Made by a program: the position numbers and the translations under genes | Notes under the pieces: generated by a model | The model's input: only the letters and a program-made list of their open reading frames with translations | Database searches by the model: none | Told to the model about the DNA's origin: nothing | Shown: one piece after another, positions 17,874-27,760 of the stretch | How positions within the stretch are numbered: position 1 is the stretch's first letter | Layout: each line of letters begins with the position of its first letter | Assembly: GCA_045110515.1 (NCBI GenBank) | Contig: JBGCGD010000006.1 | Location: forward strand, 9,750 to 73,749 | Length of the DNA stretch: 64,000 nt | Direction: 5' to 3' | Source of the DNA: Granulosicoccus sp045110515 | GTDB lineage: Bacteria; Pseudomonadota; Gammaproteobacteria; Granulosicoccales; Granulosicoccaceae

Positions 17874-19697
17874 ATGAAGTCATTGTTCGTTCGCGTGTTT
17901 GGTCTAGATCTTAGATCTATCGCTTTATTCCGTATATTGCTGGGTAGCTTGATCTTTATCGATCTGGTGCTGCGCAGCTTCGATATGACTCTGTTCTATA
18001 CCGACAACGGTTTGTTAGCGAGAAAATACTTACTGGAACTTAACAGCAAGTGGTACTGGTCGCTGCACAGCGCCGGAGGCGAACTTTGGTGGCAAATCCT
18101 CCTGTTTTCAATTGCCGCTATTGCGGCAATTGCGCTTATTTTTGGATACCGGAGCAAGCTAGCTGCGTTTGTATCCTTTGTTTTACTAGCCTCTCTTTTA
18201 AATCGGAATGGCTTGATACTTCAAGGCGGTGATCAACTGCTCGTTATCATGTGTTTCTGGAGCCTGTTTTTACCACTAGGCGCCAAGTACTCTGTAGATG
18301 CGGCACTAACACCCGAGTATCAAACAAACCCAAACGCACACCCTGACAATTCCGCGCAACCGTATTTTTCAGTTGCAACCATCGCCATCGTTTTCCAAGT
18401 GCTGTACTTGTATATTTTTACGGCCATTATGAAAACCGGTGACGCCTGGATGGTCCGCTTTGACGCGGCCTATTACGCCGTTAGTCTGCAACAATTTGCA
18501 ACCCCGATCGGTCAATGGATTAGCCATTTCCCTGAATTTTTAAAGTTTGCCACTCGCTACGTCATTGTTGTTGAGTACGTCGCGCCGCTACTCGTGTTGT
18601 GCCCGTTTTTCTGGCCCTGGTTACGATTTACAGGGCTACTATTGCTGGCATCGTTGCATGCAGCCTTTCTCGCCATGCTTCACATTGGCTTGTTCCCGCT
18701 GATTGATTTTATGGCCTTAAGTTTGTTGTTACCGGCAGCCACCTGGCGTGCACTTTCCTATAGCGAAAATGCCAAAAAAAGAAAACAGCGAATCGATGCT
18801 ATTCGTCTTTATTACGACGAGGACTGCGGATTCTGCTTAAAAATGTGCCTGCTGCTGAGGCTTTTTTTACTCACTAGCGAAGTGAATATTTTGCCCGCAC
18901 AGCAGCACCCGGACATCTTCCCCATTATGGAAGCAAACAACTCCTGGGTAGTAACAGACGCTGAGAACAAAACCTATATTCACTGGCACGCAATGGTGTT
19001 CCTGTTTTCGGTTCGATGGCCGTTTAGGGCCTTGTCATGGATCATGGCACGTCCGCCATTGCTTGCACTTGGAAACCGAGTATATGGCTGGGTAGCCATT
19101 AACCGTGGTGCTATGGGTACGTTTTCCAGCCGCTGGTTTGGGTATCGCAGCGTTTCTGTCCGGCCTACGCTACTCGGCTCCGCCATTGCTGCGTTTATGT
19201 TCTATGTTGTCACAAGCTACAACGTGTATACGCTGCCCCAGGTGAAACAGGCGGTGCCAGATCATGTTTTGGCTGTGGCAAAAACGGCTCGACTGGATCA
19301 ACGCTGGGATATGTTTGCCCCTTTCCCGCTAACCATCTCTATATATTTACAGGTGCCGGGAAAACTACGTGATGGCAGTAGCGTTAATTTATACCCACTG
19401 ACATCACCCGAGGAAGATTGGGTACCCCCCACACGCTTTACAACGTTGTACGAAAACTACCGATGGCGTAAGTATGTTGATCGGGTCAATTCACATAAAA
19501 ACAATGCTGTTCGCAAAGCCTACGGCCATCATCTGTGTAAAACCTGGAATGAACCACCCATCGCTATTCATTCTCAGCTAGCCACCTTTGAGTTTTTTAT
19601 TGTGAAGCACAGAACCAACACACAAGGTAAACCCAAAGAAATATCGCGCCACAGAGTATGGCGACATTGGTGTTTTTCCGAATTCGCTGACCCTTAG
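17874..19697 (+). CDS. HTTM-DCC fusion membrane protein
   Basis: A 607-residue multi-spanning protein. The first about 290 residues have the HTTM architecture (several helices related to vitamin K-dependent gamma-carboxylase), with the early FGLDLRSIALFRILLGS segment typical of bacterial members. A DCC (DUF393) thiol-oxidoreductase-like domain follows, with YYDEDCGFC and its CGFC at 318-321. A further helix (about 435-452) and a soluble C-terminal domain of about 150 residues finish the chain. A single chain pairing a carboxylase-like membrane fold with a thioredoxin-like CxxC module suggests redox-coupled membrane chemistry. The substrate is unknown and I assign none. Confidence 0.85.
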   Translation: MKSLFVRVFGLDLRSIALFRILLGSLIFIDLVLRSFDMTLFYTDNGLLARKYLLELNSKWYWSLHSAGGELWWQILLFSIAAIAAIALIFGYRSKLAAFVSFVLLASLLNRNGLILQGGDQLLVIMCFWSLFLPLGAKYSVDAALTPEYQTNPNAHPDNSAQPYFSVATIAIVFQVLYLYIFTAIMKTGDAWMVRFDAAYYAVSLQQFATPIGQWISHFPEFLKFATRYVIVVEYVAPLLVLCPFFWPWLRFTGLLLLASLHAAFLAMLHIGLFPLIDFMALSLLLPAATWRALSYSENAKKRKQRIDAIRLYYDEDCGFCLKMCLLLRLFLLTSEVNILPAQQHPDIFPIMEANNSWVVTDAENKTYIHWHAMVFLFSVRWPFRALSWIMARPPLLALGNRVYGWVAINRGAMGTFSSRWFGYRSVSVRPTLLGSAIAAFMFYVVTSYNVYTLPQVKQAVPDHVLAVAKTARLDQRWDMFAPFPLTISIYLQVPGKLRDGSSVNLYPLTSPEEDWVPPTRFTTLYENYRWRKYVDRVNSHKNNAVRKAYGHHLCKTWNEPPIAIHSQLATFEFFIVKHRTNTQGKPKEISRHRVWRHWCFSEFADP

Positions 19698-19761
19698 CAC
19701 ACTATTCAACACGCACAGTCATGCACTAACTGACCATATAAGTGGCGTTGCCGAAGGCATC

Positions 19762-22700
19762 TCAGGCATGACGAGATTCTGCACGTTGGGTAAGCCAGGA
19801 ACGGAGCCGTCTGAACACACTGCGTATATCTTCTAATACGAGGTAGTTCACGGGGATAAGTACTAAGGTAACGGCCGTTGCAAACAGAATACCGTACCCC
19901 AAGGATACAGCCATTGGAATTAAGAACTGTGCCTGAGTGCTGGTTTCAAAAATCAGAGGCAGCAGTCCGAAAAAGGTTGTCAGTGACGTCAGGATAACTG
20001 CGCGAAAGCGCGCCACTCCTGAGTTTCTAACAGCGTCGATGAGCGGCACGCCTTGTTTCCTTTGACGATTAACCCAGTCTACCAACACTAAGGAATCGTT
20101 GACCACAACACCGCACAGAGCCAGCATACCCATATAACTCATGAGGCTTAGGGACATCCCCATAACCATGTGCCCTAACACGCCTCCGACAACTCCAAAC
20201 GGTATAACAACCATGACCAGCAACGGCTGGACATAACTTTTAAACGGTATTGCCAACAAGGTGTAAATCAGTAGCAACACAAACAGCAAACCCACGCGTA
20301 AACTGGAAAACGATTCACGCTGTTCTTTGGCTTCACCTTCCAGAGACACCCGAATATCAGGGTATTGCAGCTCGAGTTCAGAGGCGAGGCTACTGAGTTC
20401 CTCTTTGATCCCTTCTACATTCGCTGTCGATTTATCCACCTCAGCCTGAACATTCACCGTACGTCTTCGATCGACACGACGTATCTGCGAATACCCTCGC
20501 CCAATATCCAAAACTGCAACACTGGATAGAGGGACGGTCTCACCACCGGGTATGCGAATGCTGAGTCTCTCCAATTGAACCAGTGACGCTCTTTCCTCTT
20601 TCGGATACCGCACAATCACTTTTACTTCATCGCGGTTGCGTTGAATGCTTTGAACCTCTGTCCCCAGGTAGGCGGTACGCACTTGATTGGCAATATCTGC
20701 CAGAGTTAATCCAAGCTGGCGCCCTGCAGGCATCAAACTCAGTTGAATCTCCTCTTTGCCACCTTCAAACGTATCTGTGATTTCACTAACACCCGGATAG
20801 GTGCTTAACTGCTGTTTGATCGCGCCGGCAACCTCTGTCATTTGATCAAATTCGAAACCGGATATCTCAACATCGATAGGACTACCGCCGCGCCCGATCT
20901 CAGCACGATAACTAAGCTTCACGGCCCCCGGAATATTACCCACCTGCCGCCGCCACTCTGACACCAACTCGCGACTGCTGATTTGCAGCGTGCGTTCCTC
21001 CGGCGGGGTTATCTCAAACATCACCCGCCCCAGATGACTGGCCTTGCTACCACCACCGGCACTACCCGCCGTAGCCAAAATAGATTCGATAACACTTTCG
21101 TTAGTCACCGGATCTAAATGCTTCGCTTGTAGCTGCTGCACAACACCACTAATGGTATCGATATGTTTTTGGGTCACCTCGAACGGCGTACCCGCGGGCA
21201 TTTCAAGCGTTACTCTGGCTGTCTCACTTTGCACACGCGGAAAGAAGATAAACCGTATGTGCCCGGCAGATACCAAACTAAAGATGATGATTGCGCCGCC
21301 TACGAACAAAGACAGCACCAGATATCGATTGCGAAGCGCTGCAGCCAACATGGGTTGGTATACATTTTCAACAAACCTTTCAAAGGCATCCGCTATTGCA
21401 TGTTGCCCACGGGCAAACACATTCGGTTTTTTCTCCGAGTGAAAATTTAAATGGCTCATGTGCGAAGGTAGAACGAACTTTGACTCGACAATTGAGAAGA
21501 GCAGCACCGGAATAACAATGAGCGGAATCTGTGCAAAGAGCTGGCCTCTAGCACCTTCTATCATCAGAAGTGGAGCAAATGCTGCCATGGTAGTAAGCAC
21601 GCCGAAGGTTACCGGCATGGCGACTTCCTGCGTCCCTTCAATGGCAGCCTGCACCGGATCTTTTTTACGGCGCATATGAGAGAAAATATTTTCCCCGGTC
21701 ACGATGGCATCGTCGACAACAATACCGAGCACTAAAATAAAGGCGAACAAGCTCAGTAAATTCAGCGAGACACCAAAAAAAGGCATAAGGGCGATACCGC
21801 CAAGAATAGACACAGGCACCCCCACAAACACCCAGACGGCAACCCAGAAACGCAGGAAGAGTGAGAGCAGCAGAACCACCAAAATTCCACCCTGCATTGC
21901 GCTATTGGTTAGTGTGTCCAGTCGCGCTCTGACAGTACGCGACCAATCTCGCCAATAGCCAAGAGTGACTCCATACGGCATGGCTGATTGTGCCGTTTCA
22001 AGGTATTCCTTAACTTCATCTGCAACCGTTATGGCACTTTGCAATCCGGTCCGGTATACATCGATCTCGATACTGGTTTGTCCGTTAAATTGCTGATCGA
22101 TACGCGCTTCTTCAAAGCCATCGTTAATGTTGGCAATGTCCGCTAAGGTCACACGGGTTCCGTCCGCACCGGAGCGAACAATTATGTCGCCAAAGTCTTC
22201 TGCCGTGTAGGCCTGGCCACGCGTGCGTAGTAAAACTTCTCCGCTACCTGTCGTGATAGCCCCGGCCGCTAAATCTAATGAGCTGGCTTCGATTGCCTGC
22301 GCCACACTGGCGAGGGTTAAACCATATCCTTCCAACGCGCGTTGTGATATTTCAATTCCAATTTCATAAGATCGTGCACCAGAGACTGAAACACTCGAGA
22401 CATTGGGCAATGCTTCAAGATTGTCACGCACACGCGACGCAACAATACGCAATTCTTTTTCAGGCATGGCACCTGCGACCACCACGCTGATAACTTCGCG
22501 ATTTGCGGTGGGTATGGTGATACGCGGAGTTCCAACTTCGGATGAGAACGTGGTAATACCATCCACACGTTGCTTTATATCATCGAGAATTTTCTGAGGG
22601 TCGTAACCACTGGATACTTGCACGAAGACGTTTCCAACGCCTTCATTGGCGGTTGAGGTCATGGTTTTAATGCCTTCGATATCCTGAATGGCTTCCTCAA

Positions 22701-22905
22701 CCTTGATGGTGACACCTTCCTCGACTTCTCCAGGCGAAGCACCGCGAAAGGGAATGCTCACGTTCACACTGTCCAGTTCGAAACTGGGAAACACTTCCAA
22801 TGGAATTTTTGTGGTCAGCGTGGACAGGCCCCACATGATGATGAATACCATCAAGAGGTTTGCCGCCACGGAATTTCTGGCAAACCAGGCAATAAGGCCA
22901 TGCAT
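19762..22905 (-). CDS. RND multidrug/solute efflux pump, inner-membrane subunit
   Basis: A 1,047-residue AcrB-family (HAE1) proton-driven exporter. The N-terminal helix (IAWFARNSVAANLLMVFII), the two large periplasmic loops and the proton-relay pair VDDAIV in the fourth helix are visible, and length fits the family. Its start codon overlaps the stop of the adaptor gene by one base (TAATG), indicating translational coupling. No outer-membrane channel gene is present, so it probably uses a TolC-type partner coded elsewhere. The substrate is unknown. The longer ORFs on the other strand of this gene are shadows. Confidence 0.93.
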   Translation of the reverse strand: MHGLIAWFARNSVAANLLMVFIIMWGLSTLTTKIPLEVFPSFELDSVNVSIPFRGASPGEVEEGVTIKVEEAIQDIEGIKTMTSTANEGVGNVFVQVSSGYDPQKILDDIKQRVDGITTFSSEVGTPRITIPTANREVISVVVAGAMPEKELRIVASRVRDNLEALPNVSSVSVSGARSYEIGIEISQRALEGYGLTLASVAQAIEASSLDLAAGAITTGSGEVLLRTRGQAYTAEDFGDIIVRSGADGTRVTLADIANINDGFEEARIDQQFNGQTSIEIDVYRTGLQSAITVADEVKEYLETAQSAMPYGVTLGYWRDWSRTVRARLDTLTNSAMQGGILVVLLLSLFLRFWVAVWVFVGVPVSILGGIALMPFFGVSLNLLSLFAFILVLGIVVDDAIVTGENIFSHMRRKKDPVQAAIEGTQEVAMPVTFGVLTTMAAFAPLLMIEGARGQLFAQIPLIVIPVLLFSIVESKFVLPSHMSHLNFHSEKKPNVFARGQHAIADAFERFVENVYQPMLAAALRNRYLVLSLFVGGAIIIFSLVSAGHIRFIFFPRVQSETARVTLEMPAGTPFEVTQKHIDTISGVVQQLQAKHLDPVTNESVIESILATAGSAGGGSKASHLGRVMFEITPPEERTLQISSRELVSEWRRQVGNIPGAVKLSYRAEIGRGGSPIDVEISGFEFDQMTEVAGAIKQQLSTYPGVSEITDTFEGGKEEIQLSLMPAGRQLGLTLADIANQVRTAYLGTEVQSIQRNRDEVKVIVRYPKEERASLVQLERLSIRIPGGETVPLSSVAVLDIGRGYSQIRRVDRRRTVNVQAEVDKSTANVEGIKEELSSLASELELQYPDIRVSLEGEAKEQRESFSSLRVGLLFVLLLIYTLLAIPFKSYVQPLLVMVVIPFGVVGGVLGHMVMGMSLSLMSYMGMLALCGVVVNDSLVLVDWVNRQRKQGVPLIDAVRNSGVARFRAVILTSLTTFFGLLPLIFETSTQAQFLIPMAVSLGYGILFATAVTLVLIPVNYLVLEDIRSVFRRLRSWLTQRAESRHA

Positions 22906-24077
22906 TAGTTCAGCCTCTGACGTTGCTTGCCATCATCGGATTGTTCACCCAGCACATTAACCGGTGTTCCATCAGCTACCGTGCTTAGCGGTGTGATCAC
23001 AAGCATATCGCCCGGCGATAGCCCGTCACTGATCGCGGCTTGCTCATCATCTGACCAAGCCACTGTAACCGCTCGACGTTCAATGAGGTTCTGTTCATCC
23101 ATAACGAGCACTTCGCGTTCTTCACGTAGCGCCGCACGCGGGATTACAAAGACGTCTTGCAAGGTCTCACCGGCAATACGGGCGTTGACATATTGACCAA
23201 CCCGAAGCGGTTGTTGCTTATCGTCTTGCGTATTAACGTTATACGGGTCCGCAACCTGCACAATGATATTCAGTTGCTGGGTAGCGGCATCAACACCCTC
23301 TACACGTTCCAATTTCCCGATCCAACGTTGTGCCTGACCACCGACTGTCGCGCTTAATTCAACTTCTGCACCGCCTGCCGTATCAAGATAAGTCAGCTGT
23401 CGACTGCTTAAGGGTAAGCGAACATCGACCGTTTCAAGCGCGTGTATTTGCCCGATGGGATTGCCTCGCGCCACAAATTGGCCAGGATCGACGGAACGTG
23501 CCGAGACAAAGCCATCATAAGGCGCGATAAGCTGTGTGCGTTGTAAATCTAAATCTGCTCGCAGCATCTGGGCCTCGGCTGCATCTCTATTGGCTTTTGA
23601 GGCAGCCAGCTGAGGTTCCCTCAACGTTAACGCCGATGGAGTCCCGCGACGACCCAAAGACTTCCATTCCGCACGTGCTCTTTCCGCCAACGCTTCCTGC
23701 TCCTCCAGCTGGGCATCGGCCTGCGCCAGATTAGCCCGGGCTTGAGTGAGCGCTATTTCGTAATCTCGACGATCAATTTCCACCAGAACATCGCCTTTGA
23801 CGAACTGCCCGCCAACGACAAAAACCTGAGCCACCGCGGTTACCGCGCCGGCCACCTCTGGGACTAATGTATTGGTCACTGTGGGCTGAACCGTGCCCTG
23901 ACTTCGTATTACAACCGAGTATTGCGATGGTTGCAGTTCAGCCACCTCTACCAGTAAGGCCGAAGTTTCCGGCGGGCGTGAAAAAGGCTCTGGTTTATTC
24001 GCTTTAATGACTCTAGTCGACGCTAGAGCCGCTACAATGACAACTAAGGGCAAAACAATGCTGAGTAAGCGTTTCAT
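22905..24077 (-). CDS. RND periplasmic adaptor (membrane fusion protein)
   Basis: A 390-residue HlyD/AcrA-type adaptor that links the RND pump to an outer-membrane channel. The start is placed at 24077, where MKRLLSIVLPLVVIVAALAS forms a clean membrane-anchor signal. The frame stays open to 24167, but the extra 30 residues lack signal character. The lipoyl-like halves flank a coiled coil rich in Ala, Glu, Gln and Arg (about residues 100-165), including DRRDYEIALTQARANLAQ. The beta-barrel follows with APYDGFVSARSVDPGQFV. First gene of the two-gene pump operon, divergent from the ygiQ-like gene. Confidence 0.9.
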   Translation of the reverse strand: MKRLLSIVLPLVVIVAALASTRVIKANKPEPFSRPPETSALLVEVAELQPSQYSVVIRSQGTVQPTVTNTLVPEVAGAVTAVAQVFVVGGQFVKGDVLVEIDRRDYEIALTQARANLAQADAQLEEQEALAERARAEWKSLGRRGTPSALTLREPQLAASKANRDAAEAQMLRADLDLQRTQLIAPYDGFVSARSVDPGQFVARGNPIGQIHALETVDVRLPLSSRQLTYLDTAGGAEVELSATVGGQAQRWIGKLERVEGVDAATQQLNIIVQVADPYNVNTQDDKQQPLRVGQYVNARIAGETLQDVFVIPRAALREEREVLVMDEQNLIERRAVTVAWSDDEQAAISDGLSPGDMLVITPLSTVADGTPVNVLGEQSDDGKQRQRLN

Positions 24078-24223
24078 AGTGAAGCTGGCATTCTCATTAA
24101 AAACGTTAAAACGAGCGTATAAACTGCACAATGGAATGTTGTACGGCGCACGTCCTGAACCGATCACACGGCCAATTTTTCCGCTAAACAGTTACCATAG
24201 ACGATTAGTCTGAGAACCATTTC

Positions 24224-26461
24224 ATGTCTGCACGGCCTACTCCAGCAAAGCACCGCGCGCTTTTCGACTACCCACCCTATTGGGCGGAATGCTACGGTCG
24301 CGCTCCTTTTCTGCCTATGAGTCGGGCGGAAATGGATGAACTAGGCTGGGACAGTTGCGACATTATAGTCGTTACCGGCGATGCTTACGTCGATCACCCT
24401 AGTTTTGGTATGGCTATTGTGGGCCGCTTGCTAGAGGCTCAAGGCTTCCGCGTCGGCATTATCGCGCAGCCCGATTGGAAGGACACAAAAGCCTTTGAGG
24501 CTCTGGGTCAGCCCAACCTGTTTTTTGGCGTCACAGCCGGCAACATGGACTCCATGATCAACCGCTACACGGCGGATAGAAAAACGCGATCAGACGATGC
24601 CTACTCTCCGGATGATGTCGGTGGCAAACGACCAGACCGTAGCTCTATCGTGTACTCGCAACGATGCCGGGAAGCCTACAAAGACGTCCCTATCATCATT
24701 GGCGGAATCGAAGCCTCCTTAAGACGTATCGCACATTACGACTATTGGCAGGACAAAGTCAGACGATCCATTCTGGCCGATTCCAAAGCAGATCTACTTG
24801 TTTACGGCAACGGCGAACGAGCTATCGTCGAACTTGCACACCGTATTGCTGCCGGTCATGACATAAAAGAGATCACCGATATTCGTGGCACTGCCATGAT
24901 GCTGGACGAATTACCCAGCGACTGGATCGTCATTGATTCGAGCAAAGTGGATAAACCGGGAAGAATTGAAGAACCGGTAAACCCCTACATTGTGCCCGAG
25001 GACGGACAAGGCGATGCATCCCCGTGTCAGGATGATGCAGCTGCCGCGACGGCTTCTGCTGATGCGTCTACGCAAGTCTTAACGTTTATGAGTCGTGAAG
25101 AGCGACAAGCGATACGCCAGCAAAAACGCGATAAAACCGTTTTGCGATTGCCTTCGTTCGATATGGTCCAGAACGACAAAGTGCTTTACGCACATGCCAA
25201 CCGGGTCTTACATCTGGAAACAAACCCTGGCAATGCGCGCGCTTTAGTACAAAACCAAGGTGGCCAGAAGTTATGGCTTAACCCGCCGCCCATTCCACTG
25301 ACCACCGAAGAAATGGACTACGTCTTCGACCACCCGTATGCCAGAGTTCCGCACCCGTCGTACGGCAATGCGCGTATCCCTGCCTATGAAATGATTCGCT
25401 TCTCTGTGAACATCATGCGCGGATGTTTCGGTGGCTGCACTTTTTGTTCTATAACCGAACATGAAGGCAGAGTCATTCAGAACCGTTCTGAAGATTCCAT
25501 CATTAAAGAAATTGAAACGATACGCGATGATGTCCCGGGCTTTACCGGCGTTATCTCAGATCTTGGTGGGCCTACCGCCAATATGTATCGCATTGCGTGT
25601 AAGTCACGAGAAATAGAATCCAACTGCCGATTACCCTCTTGTGTTTATCCGGATATCTGTTCCAATTTAAATACAGACCATTCTTCATTAATTGGTCTTT
25701 ACAAGCGTGCACGGGAACTACCGGGTATTAAGAAGGTGCTTATCGCCTCTGGCTTGCGGTACGACTTAGCCGTTAAATCACCCGAGTATGTTGAAGAACT
25801 GGTGACTCATCATGTTGGCGGCTATCTGAAAATAGCCCCGGAACACACCGAACGTGGTCCGCTGGATAAAATGATGAAACCGGGCATAGGGGCTTATGAT
25901 GAATTTAAAGCCATGTTCGAAAAATTCACCAAGAAAGCCGGCAAGCAACAATTTTTAATACCGTATTTCATTGCGGCACATCCGGGCACTACCGACAAAG
26001 ACATGATGAACCTGGCGCTATGGTTGAAGCGTTACGGATTCCGGGCAGATCAAGTACAGAACTTCTACCCGTCACCAATGGCCACGGCCACGGCAATGTA
26101 CTACACCGGTAAAAATCCGTTAAGCCGGGTTCGCCGAAACGGCGGTGATGTGCCCATTGCGAAAAGCAGTGCCCAACGCAGACTGCACAAAGCATTTTTG
26201 CGCTATCACGACCCGGACAATTGGCCAATGCTTCGCGAAGCGTTGAAATCAATGGGTCGCGCTGATCTCATCGGTAATGGCAAGCAGCATTTGATACCAA
26301 CGTATCAACCCAAAACCGATAAGGGTTATCAAAGTGCCCGCAGCAAAAACAGTACGCCTGCCGAGCGTAGACGCGGACGCGGTGCTGCAAGAGTCGGAAA
26401 AGTACGCAAGGGACAAATACTGTCGCAGCACACTGGACTACCGCCAAGGACCACGAAGTAA
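24224..26461 (+). CDS. YgiQ family radical SAM protein
   Basis: A 745-residue YgiQ/UPF0313 protein. The N-terminal B12-binding-like domain (WDSCDIIVVTGDAYVDHP) precedes a radical SAM core with the cluster motif C401xxxC405xxC408 in MRGCFGGCTFCS. The C-terminal DUF3362-type region contains KQQFLIPYFIAAHPG and NFYPSPMATATAMYYTG. The last 50 residues are basic and low complexity. The family is widespread in proteobacteria and its reaction is not established. Divergent from the RND adaptor with 146 bases between starts. Confidence 0.93.
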   Translation: MSARPTPAKHRALFDYPPYWAECYGRAPFLPMSRAEMDELGWDSCDIIVVTGDAYVDHPSFGMAIVGRLLEAQGFRVGIIAQPDWKDTKAFEALGQPNLFFGVTAGNMDSMINRYTADRKTRSDDAYSPDDVGGKRPDRSSIVYSQRCREAYKDVPIIIGGIEASLRRIAHYDYWQDKVRRSILADSKADLLVYGNGERAIVELAHRIAAGHDIKEITDIRGTAMMLDELPSDWIVIDSSKVDKPGRIEEPVNPYIVPEDGQGDASPCQDDAAAATASADASTQVLTFMSREERQAIRQQKRDKTVLRLPSFDMVQNDKVLYAHANRVLHLETNPGNARALVQNQGGQKLWLNPPPIPLTTEEMDYVFDHPYARVPHPSYGNARIPAYEMIRFSVNIMRGCFGGCTFCSITEHEGRVIQNRSEDSIIKEIETIRDDVPGFTGVISDLGGPTANMYRIACKSREIESNCRLPSCVYPDICSNLNTDHSSLIGLYKRARELPGIKKVLIASGLRYDLAVKSPEYVEELVTHHVGGYLKIAPEHTERGPLDKMMKPGIGAYDEFKAMFEKFTKKAGKQQFLIPYFIAAHPGTTDKDMMNLALWLKRYGFRADQVQNFYPSPMATATAMYYTGKNPLSRVRRNGGDVPIAKSSAQRRLHKAFLRYHDPDNWPMLREALKSMGRADLIGNGKQHLIPTYQPKTDKGYQSARSKNSTPAERRRGRGAARVGKVRKGQILSQHTGLPPRTTK

Positions 26462-26538
26462 TATTCGCCCGTTGGTTCGTGCACTTAATTCTAAAGTGTA
26501 CGGATAAGTGCGCATAAACACGCGTAAATGAGTTTTAG

Positions 26539-27399
26539 TTAAGCGCCTTGCCCTACTCTGCCGACTAGGATCTCCTGAATAGAGACGCCCAACTGCTCTG
26601 CAGCGTTAAATAAACCTTTCGTTAAACCGGTGTTAAGAGCGCTTACAAAGTTCTGCCCAGCCTCTGTCTGCAACACATCGGTATAGGCTTGGATAGCCTC
26701 TATCGGTTGATCTTTAAATACAAAGGCAATAGTCGCCAAAGAACTTTTACGATACGCATGAGTTAACTCCATGCGCTGACCTTGCGCTGCTGATAAAAGC
26801 TCCTGCGGACTCAAACGTTGCTCTGCGGGTAAAGCGGGACTTAAACTCACTTGCATGGCCACTTGCATACCAATCATCGCATCAACCGCGCCTTCAGTTG
26901 CCTGCATTGCGCTTTCTAGATCTTTAAGCGCCAACTGCCGATCATCATCAAGACCATAGAAACCGGTATCGGCATACCACTGTTGAAAACGGCCAGAATG
27001 CTCAAGAATGCCATTGTTCAATTCAGCTTCACGAAGCGATCTGCCTCGGTCACTAGAATAGAACTCCACCAGCAAACGAATTTCGTTGGCAGACAGGGTA
27101 TCGCGCATTTCATTGAGCACGGTATTTCGCAAGCTTTGCGTCTCAAATACCGATGCGACTGCATGTTGCAGCTGAGGAATATCTTGTTGTTCGAAAGGTT
27201 CAACAACACCATCTTCAATCATTAGCTGCTTGAAGCTATCGTTAACAGCCTTTGGCAAAACTTCTAACTGATCATCAAAGCCACTAAGCTGCATCAACGT
27301 TTGAGCATCATAGCTCTGCACGCCAATAGCGGGGCCTGAAAAAATCAATGTCAGCAACATCCCTGTTGCTGACCAAATCACTGCCGTGCGCTTGATCAT
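26539..27399 (-). CDS. Secreted DUF2059-like protein
   Basis: A 286-residue exported protein of unknown function. Residues 1-27 form a Sec signal peptide ending near GPAIGVQS. The segment DTLSANEIRLLVEFYSSDRG (about 103-122) resembles the helical DUF2059 repeat, and TDVLQTEAGQNFVSALN near the C-terminus looks like a second copy. The rest is helical and acidic. The resemblance is by eye. Convergent with the YgiQ gene, and divergent from the GlyGly-CTERM protein with a 361-base gap. A GAGG lies 8-11 bases before the ATG. Confidence 0.75.
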   Translation of the reverse strand: MIKRTAVIWSATGMLLTLIFSGPAIGVQSYDAQTLMQLSGFDDQLEVLPKAVNDSFKQLMIEDGVVEPFEQQDIPQLQHAVASVFETQSLRNTVLNEMRDTLSANEIRLLVEFYSSDRGRSLREAELNNGILEHSGRFQQWYADTGFYGLDDDRQLALKDLESAMQATEGAVDAMIGMQVAMQVSLSPALPAEQRLSPQELLSAAQGQRMELTHAYRKSSLATIAFVFKDQPIEAIQAYTDVLQTEAGQNFVSALNTGLTKGLFNAAEQLGVSIQEILVGRVGQGA

Positions 27400-27760
27400 G
27401 TACCGCGCCTCTTATTATAGTTTTTATCAATACGGTTGATTCTGATGTCAACCTGTAAAAACTCTAACGGCACGGTTTCAAATCAGCCCATAGCTAACAC
27501 TACGTTATGTGGCGAATGCCCTAGTATGTTACATCGATTGTTAGTTCCGTCACATCGTCCCTTGAGTAAGCGTGAATTCGAACACACGAAATCGCTGATT
27601 TCACACGCTCAATTGTCACCCAATCGTAAACATTCAACAAAGGGCTGCCCTAGTCTCAATTAAAGGCCGCAGGTTCACATACCGAGGCGTGAATGCTTTT
27701 GTACATACAATAAATGGTCGATAACTACGGTATCAATAAAGCCTTAAAGACTCTCAACCA
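27400..27760. promoter_or_regulatory. 361-base divergent intergenic region
   Basis: There is no convincing gene here. A 75-codon frame at 27436-27663 has no homology-like features. The stretch holds a nested inverted repeat at 27419-27463, just before the DUF2059-like gene. It probably contains promoters for both divergent genes. Confidence 0.4.
27419..27463. repeat. Nested inverted repeat upstream of the DUF2059-like gene
   Basis: The outer arms are AGTTTTTA (27419-27426) and TAAAAACT (27456-27463). The inner arms are GGTTGA (27434-27439) and TCAACC (27448-27453). The centre is about 42 bases upstream of the minus-strand start at 27399, a good place for an operator or a leader hairpin. Confidence 0.45.

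Noticed and set aside
21044..21442. 132-codon plus-strand frame
   Set aside because: Antisense shadow of the RND pump gene.
26481..26500. Weak hairpin between the YgiQ and DUF2059-like genes
   Set aside because: Imperfect stem with no T-run. Too weak to list as a terminator.
27436..27663. 75-codon plus-strand frame in the gap before the GlyGly-CTERM gene
   Set aside because: No signal, domain or ribosome binding site. It overlaps an inverted repeat and lies in a probable promoter region.
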